From assembly GCA_943787985.1 (NCBI GenBank), contig CALSOO010000008.1, positions 69,501 through 133,500 on the forward strand: a stretch of DNA of 64,000 nt. Reading direction: 5' to 3'. This document shows positions 25,700-34,780 of this stretch, piece by piece. The notes below the pieces were generated by a model. It was not told the origin of the DNA. It saw nothing but the letters and a program-made list of their open reading frames with translations, and did not search any database. The position numbers and the translations under genes are program-made. Each line of letters begins with the position of its first letter. Position 1 is the first letter of the stretch. The DNA is from an uncultured Paracoccaceae bacterium. Lineage in GTDB: Bacteria > Pseudomonadota > Alphaproteobacteria > Rhodobacterales > Rhodobacteraceae.

Positions 25700-26858
25700 G
25701 CGCGGCGGCCTGTCGGGCGAAATAGGGCACCAAACCCACGGCCACCACCAGCAACACAGCTGCAATCACCACAAATGAGACCCGCAAACCAAACCCTTGC
25801 GAGACAAAGCCCATCAACGACGGCCCGATAAAAAATGCAAAATACGAGATCGCGGATGCGCGGCTCATGGCGATCAGGCGCGTGTGCGCAGGCACAGAGC
25901 GTCCCAACATCCCCAATGCCAGCGGTCCGACCACAGACATGCCAAGGCCGCCCAATCCGAACCCCAGATAGGCCAATGCCAACGTGGGCGCGAGACCCGC
26001 AAGCGTCAAGCCAAAGGCGCACAGCAGCAATGCCCCCACCATCGTCGCAACATCCGGCAAGCGGTGCCCCAACCAGTGCCCTCCCAAACGGCCAAAGCCC
26101 ATGGTCAGCCCCAAGATTGCAGGCCCCAGCGCCCCTTGTGCAGCCCCCCCGCCCAATGTGCGCTCGAGGTGCAGGGCAGACCACCCTTCGGTGGCCGCTT
26201 CGGCCAGAAAGGCCACCATCACAACGCAGCCCCCGCAGATCACCAGCCCCCACGGCAAAGCCACGGCGCGTGCCGGGTCATCATGGGCCACACTCACAGC
26301 CGCAACGCGGCGCATCACAAGGCACAACAGCCCAAGGAGGCAGGCCAGAATTGCAAACACATATGGTGGCGTCCACCCCGCCTCGCGCAGCCATCCCGTG
26401 GCCAAAGCCCCGCCCGCATAGGAAAACGAATAAAGCCCGTGGTTGAAATTCATCAAGGCGCGCCCTGTGCGGGCCTCGATCTCGGCGATGTCGGCATTGG
26501 CCAGCACATCGATGATTCCCGACCCCGCCGAGGCCACCAGCATCCCCAAAGTGAACACCAGAATGCTGGAGCTGCCCCCCACGCCCATAAACCCGCACGC
26601 AATCAACACTGCCCCTAGAACCAAAGCAAAGCGCCCCGCAAACCGGTCCGACAAAGGCGCAAGCCACATCGCCGCCAGCGCGCCAAAGGACGCCACCAGC
26701 ACAACCGCGCCGTAAACCGCGTCAGATGCGCCGATTTGTGCTTTGATCACAGGGACTTGACTGGCAAAAGCCGACCATGTCACACCAATAGCAACAAAGC
26801 CCGTGAGTGGCGCGCGCGACAGTGTGATATCTTTGGCGATGTCGTGGAAAAACTTCAT
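25683..26858 (-). CDS. MFS transporter
   Basis: 391 residues with about twelve hydrophobic segments and short loops. Conserved N-half pattern LAPLSDRFAGRFALVLGA after segment 2 is the MFS loop 2-3 motif. It resembles sugar-MFS/fucose-permease-like proteins, but the substrate is not readable. ATG 26858 chosen (MKFFHDIAKD); a longer start at 26909 adds a basic stretch without support. Single gene on the minus strand. Confidence 0.85.
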   Translation of the reverse strand: MKFFHDIAKDITLSRAPLTGFVAIGVTWSAFASQVPVIKAQIGASDAVYGAVVLVASFGALAAMWLAPLSDRFAGRFALVLGAVLIACGFMGVGGSSSILVFTLGMLVASAGSGIIDVLANADIAEIEARTGRALMNFNHGLYSFSYAGGALATGWLREAGWTPPYVFAILACLLGLLCLVMRRVAAVSVAHDDPARAVALPWGLVICGGCVVMVAFLAEAATEGWSALHLERTLGGGAAQGALGPAILGLTMGFGRLGGHWLGHRLPDVATMVGALLLCAFGLTLAGLAPTLALAYLGFGLGGLGMSVVGPLALGMLGRSVPAHTRLIAMSRASAISYFAFFIGPSLMGFVSQGFGLRVSFVVIAAVLLVVAVGLVPYFARQAAALKATL

Positions 26859-27027
26859 ACGCGCAGGCTTGGCAGTGCCCTTTGGGTTTGCCAAGCGAAA
26901 ACGGGACAATGTCCCTTCCCTTACTGCGAAAAGCGGTCTATACGCGCGACTTCACGCGGGGTGACAGCCTTGGAGGCACGCCGCACTGTTCAAATGGGCC
27001 AAGCGCCCTGACATATTGGAGAATATT

Positions 27028-27664
27028 ATGGCTGGAGAGATTCCTGATCTCGAAGCTCTGGAACGGACGGGGACAGGCAAGGGCGCCGCTCGTCAGGCAC
27101 GTCGTGCCGGCATGGTTCCGGGCATTGTTTTTGGTGGTGACGCAGAGCCGTTGCCGATCAACATCCCCTTCAACAAACTTTTCAAAATGCTGAAAGCGGG
27201 CCGCTTTCAAGTCCACGCTGTTCAACATGAAAGTTGAAGGCCACGACGACGTTCGTGTGATCTGCCGCGACGTACAGCGTCACGTTGTCAAAGACTTGCC
27301 AACACACGTTGATTTCATGCGCCTCAAGCGCACAACAAAAATCAACCTGTTCATCAACGTCGAAGCATCTGGCGAAGAACTGTCCCCCGGCATCAAGAAG
27401 GGCGGCGTTCTGACGCTGGTCCGTCCTGAAGTCGAACTGATGGTGACAGCATCTGATATTCCCGAGTTCATCACGGTTGACGTGTCCGAACTGGAAATCG
27501 GCGACAGCGCGACAATCGCAAACGTCAAGTTGCCTGAGGGATCCAAACCCACAATCGACCGCGACTTTGTGATTGCTCAAGTGTCCGCTCCATCCGGCCT
27601 GCGCTCTGCGGGCGCCGACGATGAAGAAGACGCTGGCGAAGAAGCCGAAGCGACCGAAGAATAA
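27028..27664 (+). CDS. rplY: 50S ribosomal protein L25/Ctc, frameshifted
   Basis: Two overlapping frames make one L25 protein of about 211 residues: 27028-27207 ([26 protein letters not shown]) and onward ([19 protein letters not shown]...). At CGCTTTCAAG (27202-27210) one extra T in TTT shifts the frame; without it the text reads [12 protein letters not shown]. The 637-base span becomes 636 (divisible by 3), so a single insertion explains everything and is probably a sequencing error. L25 binds 5S rRNA; this long form has the CTC C-terminal domain and an acidic tail. GGAGAAT is the ribosome site. It is followed by a terminator and pth, a common order. Confidence 0.93.
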
Positions 27665-27695
27665 TCCACGTCCCCTCGGGGCGTCGGAAACGGAA

Positions 27696-27724
27696 ACGGG
27701 GTGCCTTTGGGTGCCCCGTTTTTG
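27696..27724 (+). terminator. Terminator after rplY
   Basis: ACGGGG (27696-27701) pairs with CCCCGT (27714-27719), with additional inner CC/GG pairs, followed by a T-rich run (GTTTTTG). It separates rplY from pth. Confidence 0.75.
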
Positions 27725-27792
27725 TTTGTGCAAGATCACGCTGGAGGCCGCTCCCGCGCCGCTGTATGAAGTGTGTAACAGGGGGACGGGAC

Positions 27793-28503
27793 ATGCGACT
27801 GATCGTGGGACTTGGCAATCCGGGTGCGAAATACGCCCGCAACCGGCACAATATCGGCTTTATGGCGCTGGACATGATCGCAGCGGATCACGGGTTCGCC
27901 CCGTGGAAAGGCAAGCACAACGGATCGGTGTCCGAAGGGCGGTTCGGGTCAGCGCGCGCCGTTTTGCTCAAGCCCGAAACCTTTATGAACAATTCCGGTC
28001 AATCGGTGCAGGCCGCCATGCGCTTTTACAAAGTCGACCCCGAAGACGTGGTGGTTCTGCACGACGAAATCGATCTCGCCCCCGGCAAGGTGAAATACAA
28101 AATGGGCGGCGGACACGCCGGACACAACGGGTTGCGCTCCATCCACCAGCACATCGGCCCTGAGTATGGGCGCGTGCGTTTGGGCGTCGGTCACCCCGGC
28201 CATAAAGACCGTGTGCCGGGCTACGTGTTGCATGACTTCGGGCGCGCGGATCAGGACTGGCTGGATGATGTGTTGCGCGGCTGCTCTGACGGCGCGCCCG
28301 ATTTGGCGGCGGGGGACAGCGCCAAGTTCATGAATGCAGTGGGCATGCGTGTTTCACCGCAGCGTCCAAGCACGGGCAAACAAGCCCCCAAGCCGAACAC
28401 GGCCACGCCTACTACTCCTGCCCCTGCCCCTGCCCCGGATCAGGCACCCGAAGCGACGGACACCCGCAACCCGATGCAAAAGCTCATGGACCGTTTCAAG
28501 TGA
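27793..28503 (+). CDS. pth: Peptidyl-tRNA hydrolase
   Basis: 236 residues. Starts MRLIVGLGNPGAKYARNRHNIGF with catalytic H19; HDEIDLAPG and GGHAGHNGLRSI are family signatures. It frees tRNA from peptidyl-tRNAs that drop off ribosomes. The last 55 residues are a Pro/Ala/Thr-rich low-complexity extension (TPAPAPAP...) ending in a short basic helix, not part of the core fold. GTGA overlap with the next gene. Confidence 0.96.
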   Translation: MRLIVGLGNPGAKYARNRHNIGFMALDMIAADHGFAPWKGKHNGSVSEGRFGSARAVLLKPETFMNNSGQSVQAAMRFYKVDPEDVVVLHDEIDLAPGKVKYKMGGGHAGHNGLRSIHQHIGPEYGRVRLGVGHPGHKDRVPGYVLHDFGRADQDWLDDVLRGCSDGAPDLAAGDSAKFMNAVGMRVSPQRPSTGKQAPKPNTATPTTPAPAPAPDQAPEATDTRNPMQKLMDRFK

Positions 28504-29660
28504 CGTTCGCAGTTTTCGCCTTGATCGCTGCGTTCATTGGCATCCTCGGCCTCGCCGCGTGGAAAGCCCAAGAACTCAAACGCCTCATGGCCGTGAACAC
28601 CCTGTTTCGCGAAGACCGGATTGTGCAGAATTTCTCGAACATGCGCGCAGCTTTCCTGAACCGCGACGTGTCACGCGGCGCAGGCCCCGTGGTGCCGCTG
28701 GCGCAGGGCACGCCGATGGACATGCCCGCCGCGTACAAGGACTGGGTGGCGCAGCGCGATGTCACCTCGGCCCTTGTGCTCAAAGGTGGTGTGATCGTGC
28801 ACCAAGCCTATTACAAAGACACGCTCCCTGACGACCTGCGCATCAGCTGGTCTATGGCCAAAAGCTATCTCTCTGTATTGTTTGGCGTTTTAGTGGATGA
28901 AGGCGCGATCAAATCCCTTGAGGACGAGGTGGTGGACTACGTCCCTGCCCTCAAGGGCGGCGCCTATGACGGCGCGCGCATCATCGACGTGTTGCGCATG
29001 TCATCGGGGGTCACGTTCAACGAGGACTACCTCGATAAAAAGTCCGACATCAACCGTATGGGGCGCGTTCTGGCACTGGGTCGCAAGATGGACAGTTTTG
29101 CCGCGGCCCTGACACAGCGCTTTGCCCCTGCCGGACAGGTGATGCAATACACCTCCATCGACACGCATGTGATCGGGATGGTGGCGCGGGCCGCAACAGG
29201 GCGCAAAATCCCTGATTTGCTCAGCGAAAAGGTGATCTCGAAACTCGGGCTTGAGGTTACCCCCTACTACCTGACCGACGGTGTGGGCACCGCATTCGTG
29301 CTGGGCGGGTTGAACATGACCACACGGGATTACGCGCGTTTCGGGCAGATGATATTGCAGGACGGGGCATGGAACGGACAGCAGATCGTCTCCGCCGGCT
29401 GGATTGCCGCCTCGATCACCCCTTCGGCCAACACCAGCGCAGGAGAGTTCAAATACGGCTACCAATGGTGGGTGCCCGAAGACGCCCGCGCAGGGTTTGA
29501 AGTCACAGCCCGTGGCATTTACGGCCAGTACATCTATATCAACAAAGACGCGGACGTGGTGATTGTGACCACCGCCGCCGACCGCGCCTTTCGCGAAGAG
29601 GGCGTGGCAGAAGCCAACATCGCGTTTTTCCGCCAAATTGCGCACGCCGCAGGAGAGTAG
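28500..29660 (+). CDS. Membrane-anchored serine hydrolase (beta-lactamase class C family)
   Basis: 386 residues. One N-terminal hydrophobic segment (2-20) followed by a periplasmic domain. Active-site S118-M-A-K121 (the SxxK motif), Y217 in MQYTSID (corresponding to YxN), and DYARFGQMILQDGAWNGQQI typical of esterase/DAP-like members. These act on esters or peptides; resistance function is not implied. GTG 28500 overlaps the pth stop. The next gene starts 3 bases later. Confidence 0.85.
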   Translation: MTFAVFALIAAFIGILGLAAWKAQELKRLMAVNTLFREDRIVQNFSNMRAAFLNRDVSRGAGPVVPLAQGTPMDMPAAYKDWVAQRDVTSALVLKGGVIVHQAYYKDTLPDDLRISWSMAKSYLSVLFGVLVDEGAIKSLEDEVVDYVPALKGGAYDGARIIDVLRMSSGVTFNEDYLDKKSDINRMGRVLALGRKMDSFAAALTQRFAPAGQVMQYTSIDTHVIGMVARAATGRKIPDLLSEKVISKLGLEVTPYYLTDGVGTAFVLGGLNMTTRDYARFGQMILQDGAWNGQQIVSAGWIAASITPSANTSAGEFKYGYQWWVPEDARAGFEVTARGIYGQYIYINKDADVVIVTTAADRAFREEGVAEANIAFFRQIAHAAGE

Positions 29661-29663
29661 ATC

Positions 29664-30035
29664 ATGCAACCAGATGACAGCATCAACGTGCTTGGCACAG
29701 CCCTGAGCATTTGCGGGACCGACCCGATCACAGGGTTCTTTCGCGACGGCTATTGCAACACCTGCGCCGCCGATCAGGGCAGCCATACGGTGGCGGCTGT
29801 TATGACGGAAGAGTTCCTCGCATTCTCCAAATACGTGGGCAACGACCTGAGCACACCGCGCCCCGAGTTCGGGTTTGTCGGGTTGAAAGCGGGGGATGCG
29901 TGGTGCCTGTGCGCGGGGCGGTTCTTGCAAGCGCACGACGAGGGCTGCGCACCAAACGTGAACTTGGAAGCGACGCACAAGCGGGCGTTGCAGATCGTGC
30001 CGTTGGAGGTTTTGCAGCGGTATGGGGTGGTTTAG
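29664..30035 (+). CDS. DUF2237 family protein
   Basis: 123 residues. Cys-rich start NVLGTALSICGTDPITGF and CNTCAADQGSHTV are the family signature; a further cluster WCLCAGR follows. Function of the family is unknown; the conserved cysteines suggest metal binding or redox. It is coupled to the serine hydrolase (3-base gap) and marks the last core gene before the accessory region. Confidence 0.85.
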   Translation: MQPDDSINVLGTALSICGTDPITGFFRDGYCNTCAADQGSHTVAAVMTEEFLAFSKYVGNDLSTPRPEFGFVGLKAGDAWCLCAGRFLQAHDEGCAPNVNLEATHKRALQIVPLEVLQRYGVV

Positions 30036-30132
30036 AAAAGCCTGAGCCGCAAGCGCGAGGTGGATCGGGAGCAGCAGGCACGGAAGATTTTCGCAATCAA
30101 AAATTTGGAATGCCCGCTGTGAGCCCAGATGT
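30036..30132. other. Short non-coding flank before the IS element
   Basis: No gene signal seen. Sequence here is unlike the neighbouring genes and may contain the insertion target of the IS element. Confidence 0.4.
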
Positions 30133-30146
30133 ATGTACCGGCTGCT
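30133..30146 (+). repeat. IS subterminal inverted repeat, transposase 3' side
   Basis: ATGTACCGGCTGCT; exact complement of 31470-31483. Confidence 0.8.
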
Positions 30147-30362
30147 GTTCGCAAGTATTCAATTGCACGTCTTCTGGAAGTCGCTGATATGTATTCGGCC
30201 TTTGGATCGGCTTGTTGATTGCCGTGTCCCTGTTGGGAGTACGCACGCGCCGCTGTCTCATTAGTGACCTGATCTATAATGACCATCTGGGCTCTCAGAC
30301 TTTGGGTGCGCCTTATTTCGTTCCATGCAGTTGAGGTTTACGAACATCGTTTGCGGCTGTGA
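30147..30362 (-). ncRNA. Candidate bridge-RNA region of the IS1111-like element
   Basis: About 216 bases between the transposase stop and the terminal repeat contain no credible gene. In IS1111-group elements this is where the bridge RNA that programs target and donor recognition is encoded. The call is by position only; no secondary structure was established. Confidence 0.35.
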
Positions 30363-31421
30363 TCAGATCGCAGTCGCGAATTCCTTTTTCTTCCAGTCGA
30401 AGTCTTTGCCTGAGTTGAGAACGCTCCAAGCGATGCGGGCTAATTTATTCGCTAGCGCGACACCAAGCTTGTTGTGTTGCATGCGTGTTGCGGCGGCCTC
30501 CAGCCACGGGCCAAGACTGAACTTATGCCAGTTATTCGGTCGCATCATGATGACCTGCGCGGCTTGCACAAACAGCATGCGCAGATACCGGCTGCCGCGT
30601 TTTGTGATGCGTCCCAGAATAGTCCGTCCACCAGTGCTGTGTTGGCGCGGAACAAGTCCCAGCCAAGCGGCAAAGTCACGACCGCGATCATAGGCCTCAC
30701 CAGTGCCGACCGCTGCAACCACCGCCGTTGAGATGATCGGCCCAATGCCCGGAATGGTCACGAGGCGCTGACAACTGGCCTCGGATTCACTGACGGATTT
30801 AATCTCAGACGTCGTCATCTCGATCCGCCTGTCGGTCCAAATCCAGTCTTGCTGAAGGCCAAGGATCAACTTGCGCATCCGCAACGACATCTCATCATCG
30901 CGGTGGTCCAATATAGCTTGGAGCGAGGTGCGCAACGCAGCCACACTGCGTCGAACCGTGATCCCTTGTTCAATCAAGAATGCGCGGATCTGATTCATCG
31001 TCGCTGTCCGGCGCGACACGAGACGTGACCGGACGCGGTGCAGCGCTTGCAGGTCGAGCTGTTCCTGCGTCTTCTCAGAAACCGTCTTGAGATTGGGTCG
31101 CAAGGCGGCTTCTGCGATGGCTTCGGCATCGTTGTAATCGTTCTTCTGGCCTTTGTTGAATGGCTGAACGTAAACCGCTGGGATGATCCGAGGCTCGAAC
31201 CCCAACTCGCGCAACGTTCGGCTGACAAAATGCGCGCTCATGCAGGCTTCCATGCCTACGATGCAGCGCGGCAGTTCTTCAAACGTCGCGACCAACGCCA
31301 TGCGTTTGATCTTCTTGCGCAATACAAGCTGACCCTCCTTATCAAAACCAACCAAGTGAAAGACGTCTTTGCCAATATCAATGCCAACCGACATCAACTC
31401 ATCAAAATCATTCTTCGCCAT
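30363..31421 (-). CDS. IS110-family transposase/recombinase
   Basis: 352 residues. N-terminal DEDD RuvC-like domain: D15 (GIDIGKD), E58 (GMEAC), D95 and D98 (NDYNDAEA). C-terminal Transposase_20 domain: VTIPGIGPIISTAVVAAVG, with the likely catalytic serine in RQHSTGGRT followed by ITKRGSRYLRMLF. The frame is intact, so the enzyme may be active. ATG 31421 (MAKNDF) chosen over a start at 31451. Family enzymes act without DDE chemistry, guided by a bridge RNA. Confidence 0.95.
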   Translation of the reverse strand: MAKNDFDELMSVGIDIGKDVFHLVGFDKEGQLVLRKKIKRMALVATFEELPRCIVGMEACMSAHFVSRTLRELGFEPRIIPAVYVQPFNKGQKNDYNDAEAIAEAALRPNLKTVSEKTQEQLDLQALHRVRSRLVSRRTATMNQIRAFLIEQGITVRRSVAALRTSLQAILDHRDDEMSLRMRKLILGLQQDWIWTDRRIEMTTSEIKSVSESEASCQRLVTIPGIGPIISTAVVAAVGTGEAYDRGRDFAAWLGLVPRQHSTGGRTILGRITKRGSRYLRMLFVQAAQVIMMRPNNWHKFSLGPWLEAAATRMQHNKLGVALANKLARIAWSVLNSGKDFDWKKKEFATAI

Positions 31422-31469
31422 GCTACTTCTCCTCTTTGCAGTATAGGCCAAGCCTAACCTGCTGGGTGA

Positions 31470-31483
31470 AGCAGCCGGTACAT
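31470..31483 (-). repeat. IS subterminal inverted repeat, transposase 5' side
   Basis: AGCAGCCGGTACAT, exact complement of 30133-30146, 48 bases upstream of the transposase ATG. Confidence 0.8.
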
Positions 31484-31550
31484 CCCATTACCTACTTTGC
31501 AATCTTGAGGCCTTCTGCAAGGATAAAGCGTAGCAATCAGGAGCTAACGG

Positions 31551-32426
31551 ATGTTTGTCACAGTGAACGGCGCGAAACTCTATTTCGATGTTGATGGTGA
31601 GGGACTGACGCCTGATGGCAAGGTAATGCGTGAGAAACCTACGGTCATTATGGTTCACGGCGGACCAGGTGGCGATCATAGCATAGCAAAACCCTATTTC
31701 AGCCAGCTAACGGACATCGCCCAAGTCATTTACTACGACCATCGTGGCAATGGTCGAAGTGATCTAGGTCAGAAAGAAGACTGGAACCTCTCACAGTGGG
31801 GAGATGACCTCAAAGGGCTTTGCGATGGCCTAGGGATCTCTAAACCCATCGTCATCGGGACATCGTTTGGAGGTTTCACTACTCTGTCGTATGCAACCCG
31901 CCACCCCAACCATGCCGCGGCCTTGGTTCTTATCAGCACCGCCGCAAAGTTTGATTTCTCCGCGATGTACCAAGCGTTTGAACGGCGCGGTGGCAAGGAG
32001 GTCAGGGATATTGCAGAAGCCTATTGGACGCGTCCGACAGATGAAGGTCGCGAACTTTACAAGAAGCGTTGTGTACCATTCTACAGCTACGAAAATGTTG
32101 GTTCACCTGATTGGCTTCCTAGGGTGCTTTGGCGGAACGAAACAGCTCTTTGGTTTAATGGCCCGAATAATGAACATGGACAGTTTGACTATCGCGACGA
32201 CCTATCGAAAATCGAATGCCCCACCTTGGTAATGGTCGGTGAAGAAGACCCGATCACGCCATCCGAGTTTAGTGACACAATCGTTGAGAATCTGCATCCG
32301 GATCGGGCCATATACGTCAAATTCAAGAATTGTGGTCATGGTGTTGTCGGTGACAGGCCAAGCGAAGCGCTCAAAACACTTCGCGATTTTATCGAGTCTG
32401 TTGTTGTAGAAACGAAGGGCGGCTAA
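31551..32426 (+). CDS. Alpha/beta hydrolase, proline-iminopeptidase-like
   Basis: 291 residues. Oxyanion segment VHGGPGGDH, nucleophile S105 in GTSFGG, YYDHRGNGRSD, acid region GEEDPITP and catalytic His in KNCGHGV. The HGGPGG pattern is typical of the S33 aminopeptidase/ester hydrolase branch; substrate unknown. Codon use looks more A/T-rich than the genes before 30 kb, and it directly follows the IS element, so recent acquisition is likely (inference). Confidence 0.85.
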   Translation: MFVTVNGAKLYFDVDGEGLTPDGKVMREKPTVIMVHGGPGGDHSIAKPYFSQLTDIAQVIYYDHRGNGRSDLGQKEDWNLSQWGDDLKGLCDGLGISKPIVIGTSFGGFTTLSYATRHPNHAAALVLISTAAKFDFSAMYQAFERRGGKEVRDIAEAYWTRPTDEGRELYKKRCVPFYSYENVGSPDWLPRVLWRNETALWFNGPNNEHGQFDYRDDLSKIECPTLVMVGEEDPITPSEFSDTIVENLHPDRAIYVKFKNCGHGVVGDRPSEALKTLRDFIESVVVETKGG

Positions 32427-32442
32427 GTCTGACAAGGGACAG

Positions 32443-32985
32443 CTATTGCGAAACGCTGGCCAGATTGTTCAATACGAACGCGACGCGATCCTCAACAGAA
32501 GCCCTTGGCAAAACGCAAGCGTAGTAACCGAGATCATCCAGAGCAGCTTTAACACGATGATACTCCTCAGAAGCTGATCTAAAATCGTGCCTGCGTCCTT
32601 GATCTTCTAGGAAGATTTCGGGCCATGGAGGTGCGAGGAAAACAGTTCTTTTATAGTGCAGCTTTGAGCCAAGTGTTTCACCAAAGGGTGCGCCGCCCGC
32701 TGCCTGGAGTGCGACGGCAGCATCAACCACTCCTCGGTCAAAGAACATGGTTCCAGATAAACCCTTTGCCGACTTAAGGTCGGATCTTGCCATGTTAAGC
32801 GCACTTTGTGCGAATGCTTCCATATCGACCCAAGGCAAGTTTTTGCCTGATCCTGCAATCTCCGAGGCTACGATACGTCTGCCCGGTTCGGGGATCGTGC
32901 CGTATCCTTTGGCGCCAAGAGCATCCAAAAGGGTAGACTTCCCGCCACCTGAACATCCTGTGATTAGAATGAAGATGTTTGACAA
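32443..32985 (-). CDS. AAA family P-loop ATPase/kinase-like protein
   Basis: About 180 residues. Starts near NIFILITGCSGGGKSTLLDALG, with a Walker A GCSGGGKST and a later FFDRGVVDA acidic region, like AAA_28/cytidylate-kinase-like small NTPases. TTG 32985 is the nearest plausible start before the fold; the frame is open to GTG 33180, with a 66-residue extension of no recognisable content. Role unknown. Convergent with the hydrolase gene. Confidence 0.75.
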   Translation of the reverse strand: MSNIFILITGCSGGGKSTLLDALGAKGYGTIPEPGRRIVASEIAGSGKNLPWVDMEAFAQSALNMARSDLKSAKGLSGTMFFDRGVVDAAVALQAAGGAPFGETLGSKLHYKRTVFLAPPWPEIFLEDQGRRHDFRSASEEYHRVKAALDDLGYYACVLPRASVEDRVAFVLNNLASVSQ

Positions 32986-33283
32986 TCTGGGATGGCCTTT
33001 TGTCCCTACAATCTTGTTGCCTTGATCATACGCAGGGATGAGAAACGAGGTCAATTGAAGGCTCGAACTGGATATTAACTGCAATTTAAGTCGTTGATGG
33101 CCAAGCACGGCGCAGTGGCCGTTCGCATTGTCCAAACCTATGGCAGCTCGCTTTGACGCGAAATTACCTTTGCATTCCACGCTTTGTTGTTGATGGCCAT
33201 ATCAGTGCCTGGTGCGGGAAGTTCACCAATGCCATCGGCTGGTCGAAAGCGTTCCCATTTCCCTTGCGACAATGCCATTACTT

Positions 33284-34390
33284 TCAAGCAACGACTTTCC
33301 TGTCGACGAATTGGCGGCATCTAAATCTATCGTTCAGTATAATTCTAGAGATCATCTTTTTGCGGGACTGCCCTTCGATTATGAGGGCTGCCGTTTGGTT
33401 GCTTTCAAAGCAAGTGAACAATTTTGGCGCACTTGTAACAAGTCGCCGAAGTGGCACTGTTGAGAGTGAAAGCAATGCCTGCTTCCCCGGCCAAAAGCTC
33501 TCAACCGGCGTGCGGTTCGCGAAGACGATTTCATGCGAATCCAGTGCAAAATGAACGTAGCTTACTGCTGTGTTGGGGCAATCTTGCTGCACGCCAAAGG
33601 CCGGCAGGAGCGACTTGGCCGAAACGAGAACGGATTGGTGGCCGTTGCCCTCGTTGTACTGATCTGTCTCGATCAGGACACGATGTTGTGGGGAGACACG
33701 AAGCGCCCTGCTTGGGACGCCGTCGCCCAACGAGCCAGGTTTGAAAATAATAGGGGCTTGCTGGCCCGGTTGGTCGAGGCTCTGGGTGTTCATCCATCTA
33801 ATTTGCTTCGGGCCGGATAGCGTTTCAATCATGTCGCCCACCGCAAGATCCTTAGCGAAGACCTCACCTTTTGGCGTTAGAATTCTGGCATTACCGGCAA
33901 AACAGACCACGGCGGTATTGCTGGCGAAAGGATCGCCAGTGGTCTGATAGCCAGCGTAGTCAGCAACATGGGAGTTGATGGTGATGGTCTGAATATTCGC
34001 GTCGTCGTAGATCCCGCCGCTACTTAGAGAAAAGACATCACCATTTGTAAACTGAAGCAGCGTAACATTCTGGTTTACGACTGATCCGTCGCCCATTAGG
34101 ACATCAAGGCTGTACCGCGAAGAACTGTCCAAATCTGTGTCAACGAGCCCAGACCCAAGATCGTATTGGAAATCATCAACGGTTGAGTAGTTGTCAATGT
34201 GGATGAGTGTGTCACCGCCACCATTTACTTCGGTGACTTCAACGATTTGCGGCGTGACTGTCAGTCCTACAAGGATCGACGATTGCTCAACCGTTAAGGT
34301 TGTATCATCTGTGTCCATTTCAGCAAAGTTGCCGAGGTACAAAAGATCTCCGACACGTGTCGTTATCGCCCTAAACCCTATATTGCCCAA
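33284..34390 (-). CDS. Hint-domain (Hedgehog/intein-like) protein
   Basis: About 368 residues; start uncertain (TTG 34390; only an internal ATG at 34318). The N-terminal part has LLYLGNFAEMDTDD and Asp/Ser/Thr-rich repeats as in roseobacter extracellular proteins. The Hint domain begins at CFAGNARILTPKGEVFAKDLAVGDMI (split Cys1 then GD-I) and continues LRVSPQHRVLI (TxxH-like block). Such proteins are often secreted and self-processing; this one lacks a visible RTX domain. The C-terminal 60 residues do not resemble the family and may be a truncated or replaced end. Confidence 0.75.
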   Translation of the reverse strand: MGNIGFRAITTRVGDLLYLGNFAEMDTDDTTLTVEQSSILVGLTVTPQIVEVTEVNGGGDTLIHIDNYSTVDDFQYDLGSGLVDTDLDSSSRYSLDVLMGDGSVVNQNVTLLQFTNGDVFSLSSGGIYDDANIQTITINSHVADYAGYQTTGDPFASNTAVVCFAGNARILTPKGEVFAKDLAVGDMIETLSGPKQIRWMNTQSLDQPGQQAPIIFKPGSLGDGVPSRALRVSPQHRVLIETDQYNEGNGHQSVLVSAKSLLPAFGVQQDCPNTAVSYVHFALDSHEIVFANRTPVESFWPGKQALLSLSTVPLRRLVTSAPKLFTCFESNQTAALIIEGQSRKKMISRIILNDRFRCRQFVDRKVVA

Positions 34391-34635
34391 TTCATCGGGT
34401 GGCTTACACGAAGGGTGTTAATAAACAATTCGGGGCGAAGAGGCGCCGCTGGCTGACGATACTCATATGCCAATGATGATCGAGATCCGCGATTGAAGTC
34501 TGGATTCAGGTTCGGAGGCCAGTCTCCTGCGGTTCAAAGCAGACGCTCCACAAGAACGCAACATTGGTCAAAATGGGCGGCCTCTTGTATCCAGCGCTCC
34601 ACGATTTACCCGACAATATCTGCTAGGTTCCTCGC
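34391..34635. other. Non-coding stretch
   Basis: No gene recognised on either strand. Confidence 0.4.
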
Positions 34636-34740
34636 ATGGAATATACAAACTTTGGACTGATCAAGAAACGCGGCGAGATAGCAGGCCAGCACAAGGCCGC
34701 TCTAAAGGCCGCTGATAGGCGTCATATTTGTTGCGTCTAG
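34636..34740 (+). pseudogene. Truncated small conserved protein remnant
   Basis: 34 codons beginning MEYTNFGLIKKRGEIAGQH. This start resembles a small hypothetical protein I recall as common near alphaproteobacterial mobile DNA (MEYTxFGLIKKRxEIAG-type), but after AALKAADRR the text departs from it and stops. Probably a broken gene whose 3' part was lost. Recognition is from memory only. Confidence 0.4.
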
Positions 34741-34744
34741 CGCA
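34730..34744. promoter_or_regulatory. LysR-operator-like motif, copy 1 (upstream of lysR gene)
   Basis: GTTGCGTCTAGCGCA, imperfect dyad (TTGCG...CGCA), ending 36 bases before the regulator ATG. A half-site GTTGCGTT follows at 34762-34769, 32 bp downstream. Copy 2 lies upstream of the next operon. Confidence 0.5.
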
Positions 34745-34780
34745 TTGATTAAACCTGCTTCGTTGCGTTAAAAATCAAGG

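Larger units (their letters stand above)
30126..31490 (-). mobile_element. IS110-family element, IS1111-like group (ends approximate)
   Basis: A transposase gene is bracketed by a perfect 14-bp inverted repeat: 30133-30146 and its complement 31470-31483 (sequence ATGTACCGGCTGCT). The 62-base transposase-upstream end is short, while the transposase-downstream end has about 216 non-coding bases. Subterminal inverted repeats plus a long 3' non-coding end are features of the IS1111 group, in which that end encodes a bridge RNA. Exact ends and target core cannot be fixed without an empty-site comparison. Confidence 0.75.

Noticed and set aside
29664-30035. DUF2237 gene as target of the IS insertion
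   Set aside because: Its frame ends normally at 30035, about 98 bases before the IS repeat, so it is not interrupted.
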